Positions 52,499-62,631 of a stretch of 64,000 nt of DNA are shown piece by piece. A program made the translations under genes and the position numbers. This DNA comes from Burkholderia catarinensis. Lineage in GTDB: Bacteria; Pseudomonadota; Gammaproteobacteria; Burkholderiales; Burkholderiaceae. Position 1 is the first letter of the stretch, and each line of letters begins with the position of its first letter. Under the pieces are notes generated by a model that saw only the letters and a list, made by a program, of their open reading frames with translations, ran no database searches and was not told the DNA's origin. The DNA lies in the NCBI RefSeq assembly GCF_001883705.2, contig NZ_MDEQ02000013.1:124001-188000 (forward strand), written 5' to 3'.

Positions 52499-53278
52499 TC
52501 ACGACACCTCGAACGCGCGGACGCGCTCGATCATCTCGGCACCGAACTGGAGATACGCTTGCGCACCGCGCGAGCTGCGGTCGAATACGACACCCGGCAG
52601 CCCGTAGCTCGGCGCTTCCGCCAGGCGCACGTTACGCGGAATCACCACGTCGAACACCTTGTCGCCGAAGTGCGCTTTCAGTTGATCGGAGACCTGCTGC
52701 TGCAGCGTGATGCGCGGATCGAACATCACGCGCAGCAAGCCGATGATCTTCAGGTCGCGGTTCATGTTCGCGTGAACCTGCTTGATCGTGTTGACGAGGT
52801 CCGACAACCCCTCCAGTGCGAAGTACTCGCACTGCATCGGGATCACGACGCCATGCGCCGCGCATAGCCCGTTCAGCGTCAGCAGCGACAGCGTCGGCGG
52901 GCAATCGATCAGCACGAAGTCGTAATCGTCGGCAACGTGCTCGAGCGCGGCTTTCAGCCGGCGCTCGCGGTTGTCGATGCTGATCAGTTCGATCTCGGCA
53001 CCGGACAGCTCGCGGTTCGCGGGCAGCACGTCGTAGGTGACGCCGTCCGGGCGTACGCGCGCATCGGTCACCGCCACGCCGTCGACCAGCACTTCGTACA
53101 CGGTCGCTTCGCAGGAGGCCTTGTCGATCCCGCTACCCATCGTCGCGTTGCCCTGCGGGTCGAGATCGATCAGCAGGACACGTTGCTCCTGCGCTGCAAG
53201 GCTTGCGGCGAGATTGACCGATGTCGTCGTCTTGCCGACGCCCCCCTTCTGGTTCGCAACGCAGAAGATCTTTGCCAT
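52499..53278 (-). CDS. parA: Chromosome partitioning ATPase ParA
   Basis: A 259-residue Walker-type ParA/Soj. The deviant Walker A is KGGVGKTTT (11-19), with LLIDLDPQGNATMG and VLIDCPPTLSLLTLN following. It binds DNA as an ATP dimer and moves the ParB-parS complex. The start at 53278 has GAGGAACACACCAACG upstream. The location after rsmG is the classical origin-proximal arrangement. Confidence 0.97.
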   Translation of the reverse strand: MAKIFCVANQKGGVGKTTTSVNLAASLAAQEQRVLLIDLDPQGNATMGSGIDKASCEATVYEVLVDGVAVTDARVRPDGVTYDVLPANRELSGAEIELISIDNRERRLKAALEHVADDYDFVLIDCPPTLSLLTLNGLCAAHGVVIPMQCEYFALEGLSDLVNTIKQVHANMNRDLKIIGLLRVMFDPRITLQQQVSDQLKAHFGDKVFDVVIPRNVRLAEAPSYGLPGVVFDRSSRGAQAYLQFGAEMIERVRAFEVS

Positions 53279-53328
53279 CGTTGGTGTGTTCCTCTTACTT
53301 CAAACAATCGGCGCGCTACCGCACGCGT

Positions 53329-54015
53329 TCAATTCGCTTCGTCGACGGCCACTTCGATCAGATGCCGTTCGGCATCGAGCATCGGCACCGCCAGCCGCAT
53401 CGTCTGCTTTACGCGGCTGCCTTCCGGCAACCGTGCAATCTCGTCGTCCGGGTGTACGCCCTTCATTGCCCAGATCGATCCGCCCTGCGCAACCAGATGT
53501 CGAGCAAGTTTAACGAAGTCGGACAGATCCGCGAAAGCGCGGGATACGATCATGTCGAATTTTTTCGGCACCTCGACGCCCGGCTGCAGCGATTCGACCC
53601 GCCCGGTGACAACCGACAGGTTCGCGAGCTTCAGCTCCGCACGCATCTGCGTCTGGAATGCAGACTTCTTCTGCACGATATCGTTCAGCGTGACCTGCCA
53701 GTCCGGCTGGACGATCGCCAGCACGATACCAGGCAGCCCGCCTCCCGAGCCAACGTCGAGCACGCGTGCCGACTCACGACCATGCAGATGCGGGATGATG
53801 GAAAGCGAATCGAGGATGTGCTGGATCAACATCTGCTTCGGGTCGCGGATCGCGGTCAGGTTGTAGACCGCGTTCCACTTGCCGAGCAGCGCGACGTAGT
53901 CGAGCAGCTGGTTGCGTTGTGCATCCGTCAGCGCGAGGTCGAGCGCCGTCGTGCCTTCGACGAGCATCCCCTCCAGTACGTCCCGATTAACCGCCGGCGC
54001 GCGACGCGCCGTCAT
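53329..54015 (-). CDS. rsmG: 16S rRNA (guanine-527-N7)-methyltransferase
   Basis: A 228-residue RsmG (GidB) that methylates G527 of 16S rRNA; its loss gives low-level streptomycin resistance. The SAM site is [13 protein letters not shown], preceded by HILDSLSI and followed by [11 protein letters not shown]. The start overlaps the mnmG stop (ATGA at 54012-54015), so the two are translationally coupled. Confidence 0.95.
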   Translation of the reverse strand: MTARRAPAVNRDVLEGMLVEGTTALDLALTDAQRNQLLDYVALLGKWNAVYNLTAIRDPKQMLIQHILDSLSIIPHLHGRESARVLDVGSGGGLPGIVLAIVQPDWQVTLNDIVQKKSAFQTQMRAELKLANLSVVTGRVESLQPGVEVPKKFDMIVSRAFADLSDFVKLARHLVAQGGSIWAMKGVHPDDEIARLPEGSRVKQTMRLAVPMLDAERHLIEVAVDEAN

Positions 54016-55982
54016 TGTTGCGTCGGGACGGTACCGTCCCCCTGCTCCGTTGCCTCTGCGGCAGTGCCGTTACGGCGCCCAAGGCCACGGCGCTTCAGGT
54101 GCACCATCAGCAGCGAGATGGCCGCCGGCGTGATGCCCGAGATGCGCGACGCCTGCCCGATCGTTTCCGGCCGGAACTCATTGAGCTTCTGGCTCACCTC
54201 GAACGACAGGCCGCGAACTTCGCGGTAATCGATACCGTCGGGAAGGCGCGTGTTCTCGTTCGCATCGTTGCGCTCGATCTCGGATGCCTGGCGCTCGATA
54301 TAGCCCTGATATTTGATGCCGATCTCGACCTGCTCCTTGATTTGCTCGAGCAACACCGGATCGTCAGTCAGCGGCTCTGTGGGGCCGCATTCGCCGCCCT
54401 TCAGGCCGCATACGCCGTCGTAGCCGACACCCGGACGGCGCAGCAGCTCGGCGAGGCTGTATTCGTGATCGATCGCCTTGCCGAGCAACGCGGTCGCCTC
54501 TTCCGGCGGCAGCGTCTTCGGCGTGACCCACGTCGACTTCAGGCGTTCGGTTTCACGTGAAACAGCGTCGCGCTTCCGGCTGAACGCGTCCCAGCGCACG
54601 TCGTCGACGAGCCCCAATTCGCGACCGACTTCGGTCAGGCGCATATCGGCATTGTCTTCACGCAGGCTCAGGCGATACTCGGCGCGACTCGTGAACATCC
54701 GGTACGGCTCGGCGACGCCACGCGTCACGAGATCGTCAACCAGCACGCCAAGGTAGGCCTGGTCGCGACGCGGGCACCATGCGTCCTTCTCCTGCACGTA
54801 GCGGCCCGCATTAAGGCCAGCCAACAGGCCCTGCGCAGCCGCTTCTTCGTAGCCGGTTGTCCCGTTGATCTGGCCCGCAAAGAACAGCCCGTTGATTGCC
54901 TTCGTCTCGAGCGACGCCTTCAGCGCGCGCGGATCGAAGTAGTCGTATTCGATCGCGTAGCCGGGGCGCAGGATATGCGCGTTCTCAAGGCCACGCATCG
55001 AATGCACGAGCTCGAGCTGGACGTCGAACGGCAGGCTCGTCGAGATCCCGTTCGGGTAGAACTCGTTGGTCGTCAGCCCTTCCGGCTCGAGGAAGATCTG
55101 GTGCGATTCCTTCGATGCGAACCGGTGAATCTTGTCCTCGATCGACGGGCAATAGCGCGGCCCGACGCCTTCGATCACGCCTGTATACATAGGCGAACGG
55201 TCGAGGCCGCCGCGAATGATGTCGTGCGTGCGCTCGTTCGTGTGCGTGACCCAGCACGGCAACTGCTGCGGATGCTGCTCCGCACGGCCCAGGAACGAGA
55301 AGACGGGGACTGGATCGAGGTCGCCCGGCTGCTCGTCCAGCTTCGAGAAGTCGATCGTACGGCCGTCGATACGCGGCGGCGTACCGGTCTTCAGGCGGCC
55401 CTGCGGCAGCTTCAGCTCCTTCAGGCGCGACGACAGCGACACGGCCGCCGGATCGCCCGCGCGGCCGCCGGTGTAGTTGTTCAGGCCGACGTGGATCTTG
55501 CCGTCGAGGAACGTACCGGCGGTCAGCACGACCGCACGGGCGCGGAAGCGGATGCCGATCTGCGTGACGGCGCCCACCACGCGGTCGCCTTCGACCATCA
55601 GGTCGTCGACGGCCTGCTGGAACAGCCACAGGTTCGGCTGGTTCTCGAGCCGGTGGCGGATCGCGGCCTTGTACAGGATGCGATCGGCCTGCGCACGCGT
55701 CGCGCGCACGGCCGGGCCCTTCGACGAATTGAGGATCCGGAACTGAATACCGCTCTCGTCCGTCGCGGCCGCCATCGCACCGCCCAGCGCATCGACCTCC
55801 TTGACCAGATGACCCTTGCCAATACCGCCGATCGACGGATTGCAGCTCATCTGCCCAAGCGTTTCGATGTTGTGGGTCAGCAGCAGTGTCTTCGCGCCCA
55901 TCCGGGCGGCCGCCAGCGCGGCTTCCGTGCCGGCGTGACCGCCACCGACGACGATGACGTCAAATTCTGTGGGAAAAAGCAT
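54012..55982 (-). CDS. mnmG: tRNA uridine 5-carboxymethylaminomethyl synthesis protein MnmG (GidA)
   Basis: A 656-residue FAD protein that, with MnmE, modifies wobble U34 of tRNAs. The Rossmann motif is [19 protein letters not shown] at the start. Other signatures include [40 protein letters not shown] and [14 protein letters not shown]. The C-terminal domain (about 550-640) binds MnmE/tRNA. A parS-like site is embedded in the coding sequence. First gene of mnmG-rsmG-parA-parB. Confidence 0.97.
   Translation of the reverse strand: MLFPTEFDVIVVGGGHAGTEAALAAARMGAKTLLLTHNIETLGQMSCNPSIGGIGKGHLVKEVDALGGAMAAATDESGIQFRILNSSKGPAVRATRAQADRILYKAAIRHRLENQPNLWLFQQAVDDLMVEGDRVVGAVTQIGIRFRARAVVLTAGTFLDGKIHVGLNNYTGGRAGDPAAVSLSSRLKELKLPQGRLKTGTPPRIDGRTIDFSKLDEQPGDLDPVPVFSFLGRAEQHPQQLPCWVTHTNERTHDIIRGGLDRSPMYTGVIEGVGPRYCPSIEDKIHRFASKESHQIFLEPEGLTTNEFYPNGISTSLPFDVQLELVHSMRGLENAHILRPGYAIEYDYFDPRALKASLETKAINGLFFAGQINGTTGYEEAAAQGLLAGLNAGRYVQEKDAWCPRRDQAYLGVLVDDLVTRGVAEPYRMFTSRAEYRLSLREDNADMRLTEVGRELGLVDDVRWDAFSRKRDAVSRETERLKSTWVTPKTLPPEEATALLGKAIDHEYSLAELLRRPGVGYDGVCGLKGGECGPTEPLTDDPVLLEQIKEQVEIGIKYQGYIERQASEIERNDANENTRLPDGIDYREVRGLSFEVSQKLNEFRPETIGQASRISGITPAAISLLMVHLKRRGLGRRNGTAAEATEQGDGTVPTQQ
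54549..54564. promoter_or_regulatory. parS site within mnmG
   Basis: GGTTTCACGTGAAACA contains the perfect 14-bp parS core GTTTCACGTGAAAC; only the first outer base differs from TGTTTCACGTGAAACA. It lies 2 kb from parB and serves as a ParB loading site while encoding part of MnmG. Confidence 0.9.
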
Positions 55983-56038
55983 GGTGGATTCCGTACGCAG
56001 GACTGCGCACGAACCTATCTGAGAAATGTATGGGCCGA

Positions 56039-56044
56039 ATTATA
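56039..56044 (-). promoter_or_regulatory. -10 box of the mnmG operon
   Basis: On the minus strand a perfect TATAAT, 57 bp upstream of the mnmG ATG. No good -35 box is visible at 16-18 bp spacing. Confidence 0.5.
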
Positions 56045-56521
56045 GCGGGTTCGCTTTTCGCCCGAAGGCCATCCGAATGGTAGGGCCTGTGCATTTCGTC
56101 GTTTTTTCGGCAACGGTCAGGCGAACCTGTGGTGCCGGGCCTGCTCCGGTAATGCTTCCGGCCGGTTCGCCGCACATCGTTGTGCCTGTGCAAAGATCCG
56201 CCCGTCGGGAAAACAGCACGGTGGACATGTGACTTATTCGACGCCTGTGGTCGGCACAACCATCCGGACGCGGCGCCCTGTGCCGCCATCCACCCTCTTC
56301 CTCACAGAATTTCCGGCTGGTGGTCAGGGACTTATCCCCAGAGACGCTGCGCGTCGTCGGCCTGTGGAACGAGCCGCTACCCATTCCCGAACGACTCGCA
56401 GGATCATCTACCGCACTATCGGCACCTTGTCCGGGCGACGCACAGGATTTCCGACTATTCCTCCGACACTTATCCCCTGACCGCGAGCCGTCGAGGCAGC
56501 GCCTCGCCTCCAAACAAAAAC

Positions 56522-56545
56522 GGCGTGTTTCACGTGAAACACGCC
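56522..56545. promoter_or_regulatory. Perfect parS site with extended symmetry
   Basis: The 16-bp consensus TGTTTCACGTGAAACA lies at 56526-56541, flanked by GGCG and CGCC so the palindrome is perfect over 24 bp. It lies just past the livF stop, upstream of mnmG, and is the best ParB nucleation site in the window. Confidence 0.95.
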
Positions 56546-56572
56546 GCCCGTTTCCCGCCACCGCTCCAGCAA

Positions 56573-57328
56573 TCAAGCCGTCTTCTTCGCCAAGCCGAGG
56601 TATGTTTCGATCACGCGCGGATTCTGCGCAAGCTCGGCCGCCGGCCCTTCCAGCGCAAACTCGCCCGTCTCCAGCACATAGCCGTAGTCGGAGATCTGCA
56701 ACGCGGCCCTTGCGTTCTGTTCGATCAGCAGCGTTGCCACGCCCGTCCCGCGCAACGCGCTGATGATATGAAAGATCTCCTTCACGATCAGTGGCGCCAA
56801 CCCGAGGCTCGGCTCGTCGAGCATCAGCAGGTCCGGCTTGCCCATCAGCGCCCGGCCGACCGCAAGCATCTGCCGCTCGCCGCCGGATAGCGTGCCGGCA
56901 GCCTGCTTGCGCCGCTCCTTCAGCCGTGGAAACAGCGCGAACACGTGATCGAGCTGGTCGAGGAAATTCGATTCGCCGGCCCGCTTGCGCCGATACGCAC
57001 CCAGCACGAGGTTGTCCTCGACCGTCATCGTGCTGAACAGCTCACGCTTTTCCGGTACGAGGCACATCCCGCGCGCGACGCGCTGCTCGACCGGCAACGA
57101 GCCGACGTCGTTACCGCGATACACGACCGCGCCCGACGCATGCCCGGTCACCGGCAGCGCGCCCATGATCGCGTTCAACAGCGTCGATTTGCCGGCCCCG
57201 TTCGGGCCGATCACGCTGACGATCTGTCCCGCGCCGACCTTGATCGCCGCGCCGTGCAGCGCCTCCACCTTCCCGTACCGGACCGCCAGCCCGCGTACTT
57301 CGAGAATCGGCATCGTCGTGTCCGTCAT
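56573..57328 (-). CDS. livF: Branched-chain amino-acid ABC transporter ATPase LivF
   Basis: A 251-residue ABC ATPase. The Walker A motif is [14 protein letters not shown], the signature is [16 protein letters not shown], and Walker B is [13 protein letters not shown]. The sequence after the Q-loop ([19 protein letters not shown]) is typical of LivF. Its start codon overlaps the stop of the LivMG fusion by one base (TAATG), so expression is coupled. Last gene of the first liv operon. Confidence 0.93.
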   Translation of the reverse strand: MTDTTMPILEVRGLAVRYGKVEALHGAAIKVGAGQIVSVIGPNGAGKSTLLNAIMGALPVTGHASGAVVYRGNDVGSLPVEQRVARGMCLVPEKRELFSTMTVEDNLVLGAYRRKRAGESNFLDQLDHVFALFPRLKERRKQAAGTLSGGERQMLAVGRALMGKPDLLMLDEPSLGLAPLIVKEIFHIISALRGTGVATLLIEQNARAALQISDYGYVLETGEFALEGPAAELAQNPRVIETYLGLAKKTA

Positions 57329-59112
57329 TACTCCACCCCGCCCAGATACGCTTCGAGCACCGCCGGGTCCTGCTGCACGTCCTGCGGCAGCCCTTCCGCG
57401 ATCCGCGTGCCGAACTCCATCACCACCAGCCGGTCGGTGAGATTCATCACGAAATCCATGTCATGTTCCACGAGCAACACGCTCATGCCTTCCGCCTTCA
57501 GCCGCCGCAGCAGGTCGGCGAGTTGCTGCTTCTCCTGGTAACGCAGCCCGGCGGCCGGCTCGTCGAGCAGCAGCAGCGTCGGATCGCAGCACAGCGCCCG
57601 CGCGATTTCGAGAATCCGCTGTTGGCCGAGCGCGAGGCTGCCCGCTTCGTCGTACATGTGCTTTTCAAGCCCGACGCGGCGGATCTGGTGCGCGGCTTCG
57701 GCCAGCAATTGCGCTTCCTCGCGTGCATTGAGCCGCGCGATACTGCGCCAGACGCCCGTATGGCCGCGCAGATGCGCGCCGATCGCGACGTTCTCGAGCA
57801 CCGTCATCGCCGGCAACAGCTTCACGTGCTGGAACGTGCGGCCGATACCGCGGCGGACAATCTGGCGCGACGTGAGCCCGTCGATGCGCTCGCCACGGAA
57901 CGTGATCGTGCCGCCCGTCGGCTTCAGCACGCCGGTCACGAGATTGAACGTGGTCGACTTGCCGGCGCCGTTCGGGCCGATCAACCCGATGATCTGCCCC
58001 GCTTTCACGTCAAAGCTGACGTCGTTGACGGCCACGAGCCCGCCGAACTGCTTGCGGGCGTTGTCGACGACGAGCAGCGGCTCGCCGGCCGCGGGCTTCG
58101 CGCGCTGCGGCAACGGATCGGCGTGCTCGGGCACATGCGCACTCGGCCCGCGCGGGAACAGCCTCGCGACGAACGGCCATACGCCCTGGCGCGCGTACTG
58201 CAACAGCAGCACCATCAGCACGCCGAACACGATGATCTCGAAGTTGCCTTCCGAGCCGAGCAGCTTCGGCAGCAGCGTCTGCAGGTAATCCTGCAGCACG
58301 GTCAGGATTGCCGCGCCGAGCACCGCGCCCCACACGTGCGACACGCCGCCGACCACGGCCATGAACAGGAATTCGATCCCGTGATTCAGGCCGAACGGGG
58401 TCGGGTTCACCGCACGCTGCAGGTGCGCGTACAGGAAGCCCGACACCGCGGCGAGCACGGCCGCATAGACGAAGATCACGACGCGCATCCACGCGGTGTT
58501 CACGCCCATCGCTTCGGCCATCACGCCGCCGCCGCGCAGCGCCCGGATCGCGCGGCCCGGGCGGCTGTTCAGCAGGTTCTGCACCGACACGATCGCGGCC
58601 AGCACGACGGCCCAGATCAGGAAATACAGGCTGCGGCCGCTTCCGAGCTCCATGCCGAACAGGTTCAGCGCCGGAATCCCGTTGATCCCGTCGTACTTGC
58701 CGAGCAATTCGAGGTTGCCGAACAGGTAGAACAGCGCGAGGCCCCACGCGATCGTGCCGAGCGGCAGGAAGTGCCCGGACAGCCGCATCGTGACCGCGCC
58801 CAGCACGAGCGCGACGAGCGCCGTCAGCACGACGCCGACGATCAGCGCGAGCCACGGCGACACGCCGTACCGCGTCGTCAGGAACGCGGTCGCATACGCG
58901 CCGATGCCGACGAATGCGGCCTGTCCGAAGCTCGTCATCCCGCCCACGCCCGTCAGCAGCACGAGCCCGATCGCGACGATCGCATAGAGGCCGACGTAGT
59001 TCAGCAGCGTGATCCAGTATTCGGGCACCTGCAGCGCGCCGGGCAGCACCGGCAGCGCGAACAGCACCACGAGAAACACCCAGAAGGTCTTGTTGCGTAC
59101 CATCGTCTTCAT
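57328..59112 (-). CDS. livMG: LivM-LivG fusion: permease plus ATPase
   Basis: A 594-residue fusion. Residues about 1-320 are a LivM permease with 8-9 membrane helices ([20 protein letters not shown] is the family signature). A linker (about 321-345, proline-rich) leads to a LivG ATPase: Walker A GPNGAGKS at 379-386, [20 protein letters not shown], signature [15 protein letters not shown], Walker [12 protein letters not shown]. The two are separate proteins in E. coli; the fusion ties permease to ATPase. The start at 59112 follows GGGGAGTGACGCG; the ATG at 59139 is less likely because it overlaps livH. Confidence 0.92.
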   Translation of the reverse strand: MKTMVRNKTFWVFLVVLFALPVLPGALQVPEYWITLLNYVGLYAIVAIGLVLLTGVGGMTSFGQAAFVGIGAYATAFLTTRYGVSPWLALIVGVVLTALVALVLGAVTMRLSGHFLPLGTIAWGLALFYLFGNLELLGKYDGINGIPALNLFGMELGSGRSLYFLIWAVVLAAIVSVQNLLNSRPGRAIRALRGGGVMAEAMGVNTAWMRVVIFVYAAVLAAVSGFLYAHLQRAVNPTPFGLNHGIEFLFMAVVGGVSHVWGAVLGAAILTVLQDYLQTLLPKLLGSEGNFEIIVFGVLMVLLLQYARQGVWPFVARLFPRGPSAHVPEHADPLPQRAKPAAGEPLLVVDNARKQFGGLVAVNDVSFDVKAGQIIGLIGPNGAGKSTTFNLVTGVLKPTGGTITFRGERIDGLTSRQIVRRGIGRTFQHVKLLPAMTVLENVAIGAHLRGHTGVWRSIARLNAREEAQLLAEAAHQIRRVGLEKHMYDEAGSLALGQQRILEIARALCCDPTLLLLDEPAAGLRYQEKQQLADLLRRLKAEGMSVLLVEHDMDFVMNLTDRLVVMEFGTRIAEGLPQDVQQDPAVLEAYLGGVE

Positions 59113-59116
59113 CGCG

Positions 59117-60172
59117 TCACTCCCCTTCCTCTTCCGCATGCGGCGTCGCGAAGCTCCGCCACAGCAGCACCGGAATGATCAGCGTGAACACGATCACCTC
59201 CTTGTATGCGCTCGCCCAGAACGACGAATACGATTCGAGCACGCCGACGAGCAGCGAGCCGGCGGCCGCGAGCGGATAGCTGACGAGCCCGCCGATGATC
59301 GCGCCGACGAAGCCCTTCAGGCCGATCAGGAAGCCCGAGTCGTAGTAGATCGTCGTCAGCGGGCCGACGAGGATCCCGGACAGCACGCCGAGCCCCGCGG
59401 CGAACGTGAACGCGAGCCGCCCGGCCTCGGTCGTGCCGATGCCGACGAGCTGCGCGCCGAGCCGGTTCACCGACGTCGCGCGCAGCGCCTTGCCGGCGAT
59501 CGTGCGGCCGAAGTACACGTAGAGCGCACCGATCAGCACGAGCGCCGTGACGACGACCAGGACGCTCTGCACCGACACCGTCATGCTGCCGATCGACAGC
59601 GACGCGTCCGAGAATCCGTTGGTGCGCGAGCCTTCCGCGCCGAACATCACGAGCCCGAGACCGACCATCGCGAAGTGAACGGCAACCGACACGATCAGCA
59701 GCAGCAGCGTCGTGCCTTCGGCGATCGGCTGGTACACGAGCCGGTAGATGAATGGCCCCATCGGCACGACGATCGCGAGCGCCAGCGCGATCTGCGCGAG
59801 CATCGGCAACGGCTGCGCGGCAAAGCTGCGCGTGATCGCGAACACCGCGAGCGGCAGCAGGATGTAGCGGCTGCCGAGCGTCGCGAGCGTGCGGCCGAGC
59901 TGATGGCGGCGTTCGCGATGCCGGATCAGGCCGCCGACTTCGAGCAGGAAGCACGCGATGCCCATTACGAACAGCAGCCAGCAGGTGGCGGGAAATTTCT
60001 GCGCCTGCAACGCCGCAAGCGTCAGCGCACCGTAGGCGACGAATTCGCCCTGGGGAATGAAGATCACCCGCGTGACGGAAAACACCAGCACGAGCGCCAG
60101 CGACAGCAATGCATAAATGGCGCCGGTCGTGATGCCGTCTTGCGCGAGGATCGCCGCAATCGAGAGATCCAT
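59117..60172 (-). CDS. livH: Branched-chain amino-acid ABC permease LivH
   Basis: A 351-residue LivH-type permease with about eight hydrophobic helices. The N-terminus ITTGAIYALLSLALVLVFSVTRVIFIPQGEF is characteristic, as is the C-terminal GAIIGGLVSYPLAAAGSLLVGVLESY. It is longer than E. coli LivH (about 308) because of a loop at about residues 80-110. The frame runs to 60349, but the start at 60172 fits the family. Four bases before livMG. Confidence 0.9.
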   Translation of the reverse strand: MDLSIAAILAQDGITTGAIYALLSLALVLVFSVTRVIFIPQGEFVAYGALTLAALQAQKFPATCWLLFVMGIACFLLEVGGLIRHRERRHQLGRTLATLGSRYILLPLAVFAITRSFAAQPLPMLAQIALALAIVVPMGPFIYRLVYQPIAEGTTLLLLIVSVAVHFAMVGLGLVMFGAEGSRTNGFSDASLSIGSMTVSVQSVLVVVTALVLIGALYVYFGRTIAGKALRATSVNRLGAQLVGIGTTEAGRLAFTFAAGLGVLSGILVGPLTTIYYDSGFLIGLKGFVGAIIGGLVSYPLAAAGSLLVGVLESYSSFWASAYKEVIVFTLIIPVLLWRSFATPHAEEEGE

Positions 60173-60367
60173 ACGTTTCGTGTATCGAGAATGCTGCGGA
60201 GAAACAGAGACGGGAACGGCCGGGGCGCACGGATGGCATCGGTGCGTCAGGCGCCACGCGGCAGGCCCCGGTTTCCATGCGGCACGGGCGCGACCCGTCA
60301 GGCCAGGCGCCCTGCCGACGGCGGGCACGGCGCCGTTCGCGCCGCGCATGCCGGTTTCACGTGATGC

Positions 60368-61525
60368 TTACTCGGCCTGCAACTTCCACTTGCCGTCGAC
60401 GATCTGCACCATCACGCGCGCACGCGTGTCGAAGCCGTTGTGATCGGTCGTCGTCATGTTGATCACGCCGTGCGACACCGGCAGGTCCTTCACGCTTTCG
60501 AGCGACGCGCGCAGCGCTTCGCGGAACGCCTCGGTACCCGGCTGGCCCTTCTTCAGCGCTTCGGGAATCGCACGCTGCAGCAGCAGCCCCGCATCCCACG
60601 CATGGCCGCCGAACGTCGACAGCGAGCCCGCGCCGTAGGCCTTCTCATACGCGGCCTTGTATCCGAGCGCCGGCTTCTTCACCGGGTTCGAATCGGGCAG
60701 CTGGTCGGTCACGAGCACCGGGCCGGCCGGCAGGATCTCGCCTTCGCAATCCTTGCCGCACACGCGCAGGAAGTCGTTGTTCGCGACGCCGTGCGTCTGG
60801 TACACCTTGCCCTTGTAGCCACGCTCCTTCAGCGTCTTCGCCGGCAGCGCCGCCGGCGTGCCGGAACCGGCGATCAGCACGGCATCGGGATTCGAGCCCA
60901 TCAGCTTCAGCACCTGCCCCATCACCGACGCGTCGGTCCGGTTGTAGCGCTCGTTCGACACGACCTTCAGGCCGTTCTTCGCGGCCGCCGCGTTGAACGT
61001 GTTGTACCAGCTGTCGCCGTACGCATCGGCGAAGCCGATGAAGCCGATCGTCTTCACGCCATGCTTCGCCATGTAGCCGGCGATCGCGTCGGCCATCAGC
61101 TGGTCGTTCTGCGGCACCTTGAACATCCACGCGCGCTTCGCGTCCATCGGCATGATGATCTGCGCGCTCGCGGCGAGCGAGATCGTCGGCGTCTTGCCTT
61201 GCGACACGGGGTCGAGCATCGCGAGCGAATTCGGCGTGACGGACGAGCCGATGATCGCATCGACGTGGTCCTCGTCGATCAGCTTGCGCACGTTCTGCAC
61301 CGCGCGGCTCGTGTCGGACGCGTCGTCGAGCACGATGTACTGCACGCTCTTGCCCGCGATTTCCTTCGGCAGCAGCGCGATCGTGTTCTTTTCCGGAATC
61401 CCGAGCGACGCGGCCGGCCCGGTGGCCGACAGCGTCACGCCGATCTTCACCTGCGCCGACGCCGTTGCCGCCGCGCACACGAGGCCCGCGGCAAGCACGG
61501 CCTCCATCCATCGATTCATCTTCAT
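60368..61525 (-). CDS. livK: Branched-chain amino-acid-type binding protein
   Basis: A 385-residue type-I periplasmic binding protein with signal peptide MKMNRWMEAVLAAGLVCAAA (cleavage after ASA). The mature part begins VKIGVTLSATGPAASLGIPEKN, typical of Liv or aromatic-acid binding proteins. First gene of the operon livK-livH-livMG-livF. GGAGACAACGTAA precedes the ATG. The ligand may be a branched-chain amino acid or an aromatic acid. Confidence 0.9.
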   Translation of the reverse strand: MKMNRWMEAVLAAGLVCAAATASAQVKIGVTLSATGPAASLGIPEKNTIALLPKEIAGKSVQYIVLDDASDTSRAVQNVRKLIDEDHVDAIIGSSVTPNSLAMLDPVSQGKTPTISLAASAQIIMPMDAKRAWMFKVPQNDQLMADAIAGYMAKHGVKTIGFIGFADAYGDSWYNTFNAAAAKNGLKVVSNERYNRTDASVMGQVLKLMGSNPDAVLIAGSGTPAALPAKTLKERGYKGKVYQTHGVANNDFLRVCGKDCEGEILPAGPVLVTDQLPDSNPVKKPALGYKAAYEKAYGAGSLSTFGGHAWDAGLLLQRAIPEALKKGQPGTEAFREALRASLESVKDLPVSHGVINMTTTDHNGFDTRARVMVQIVDGKWKLQAE

Positions 61526-62631
61526 TTACGTTGTCTCCAAACGCTGCTCGAAAAAGCCACGGGTCGCTCGGGCGGCTCCCGGTCCCCAAAAACAAGTTAA
61601 TAATTTAACTATCTCGCCCTGCCGCGCCTACGCTCGTTTTCCCGTGAAACGCCGCACGCGCGACAGCGCCCCGACGGCTCCCCGCACACGCGCGCCGCCG
61701 GCCGGCCGAAACGGTCGGCCGGCCGCCACGATGCGCGGCAGCAGTGTCGTCAGGATGAAGCAAGCGGAGAAATGCGAGATCGTGCGGGAGATCGATGCGT
61801 GCGCAACGATAATGGGAAGGCACGTCGACCCGGCCCGATGCAGCCAGGCCCGCGAGCGGCGAAATGTCGGAAACCCGGCCGCTCATGCGAATGCAGATAC
61901 GGATGCGAACGCAACGACCCGAGATGGCACCGGAACGCCCATACAGGCCGCAGAACGGCTCGAGAAAGCCGCGATGACCCACGGCGCACCCCACGACGAA
62001 CGAACGGCGCCAGCCGCCGTTCCTGCCCCGATCCATCGTCCCGCGCTGCTCATCCAACCGTACTCCCTCTTCTGCATTCTGCTTGTAGGAGAACTGCCGA
62101 CCGATTTTCCCGACCGCACGGTCGGCGAAAGCCGAGTGTAACGGACGCGTTTCGCGCACGCCAACCGGGTAAGCCCGGACAGCCTGCGCGGGGTTGCGCG
62201 CCGTGGGCGAGCGGATTGCGGGAAATGGAAAAACGGGAGGGACGCGGCGAAGCACGGAAGAGGCGCGGTGCGAACGCAAGCGCGCAATACGGCACTTGCG
62301 CACGACGATGCACCATCGGTGGGATCCGTGCACGCAAATGAAAAAGCGCTGTTGGATTCCGTCCAACAGCGCTTTGGGTTCGGGCACTTTGTGCCTCGAT
62401 TGTCTCCTCGTTCTCCACCTGCAAATTCGTTTCGCGGTGCACCAGAACTGAGACGAAGATTAAAGGACCTTTCACCCTGCGACAACTTAGCATTTACCCC
62501 TATGGTGCATCGCCGCACGAAAATGGGGCACCAGCCTGCCGTGCGGTGCCTGCCGGAGCCTGCTGCGACGCGCTTCCGGAGCGCGCCGGATGGTGCTTCG
62601 CATCAACATGTGCGGCGTGCGCGGCACGCGC
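61526..62631. other. 1.1-kb gene-poor region between two liv operons
   Basis: No convincing protein gene is found; the longest frames have shadow-like composition rich in Arg and His. An AT-rich patch with the repeat GTTAA-TAAT-TTAAC (61596-61609) lies just upstream of livK and may hold its promoter. A degenerate parS-like sequence lies at 61637-61650, and a strong terminator (62341-62375) closes the second liv operon. The stretch 62380-62630 is AT-richer and may be a 3' or divergent control region. Confidence 0.45.
62341..62375 (-). terminator. Intrinsic terminator of the second liv operon
   Basis: A perfect 14-bp stem (62343-62356 with 62362-62375, AAAGCGCTGTTGGA on one arm) closes on loop TTCCG. 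On the minus strand it is followed by TTTTTCATTT. It lies about 260 bases past the livM stop. Confidence 0.75.

Larger units (their letters stand above)
55983..56572. other. Intergenic region upstream of mnmG
   Basis: About 590 bp without a gene, holding the mnmG promoter, a perfect parS site and a few imperfect DnaA boxes: TTATCCCCA (56332-56340), TGTGGAACG (56363-56371) and TTATCCCCT (56470-56478). No AT-rich unwinding element is evident. In some bacteria the origin lies next to gidA, but the boxes here are too few and weak to call an origin. Confidence 0.5.

Noticed and set aside
55983..56572. Calling the mnmG upstream region oriC
   Set aside because: Only partial DnaA boxes, no AT-rich unwinding element and no dnaA nearby.
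61605..62387. A 260-residue minus-strand frame upstream of livK
   Set aside because: Arg/Cys/His-rich composition without domains, no ribosome-binding site, and it crosses a terminator.
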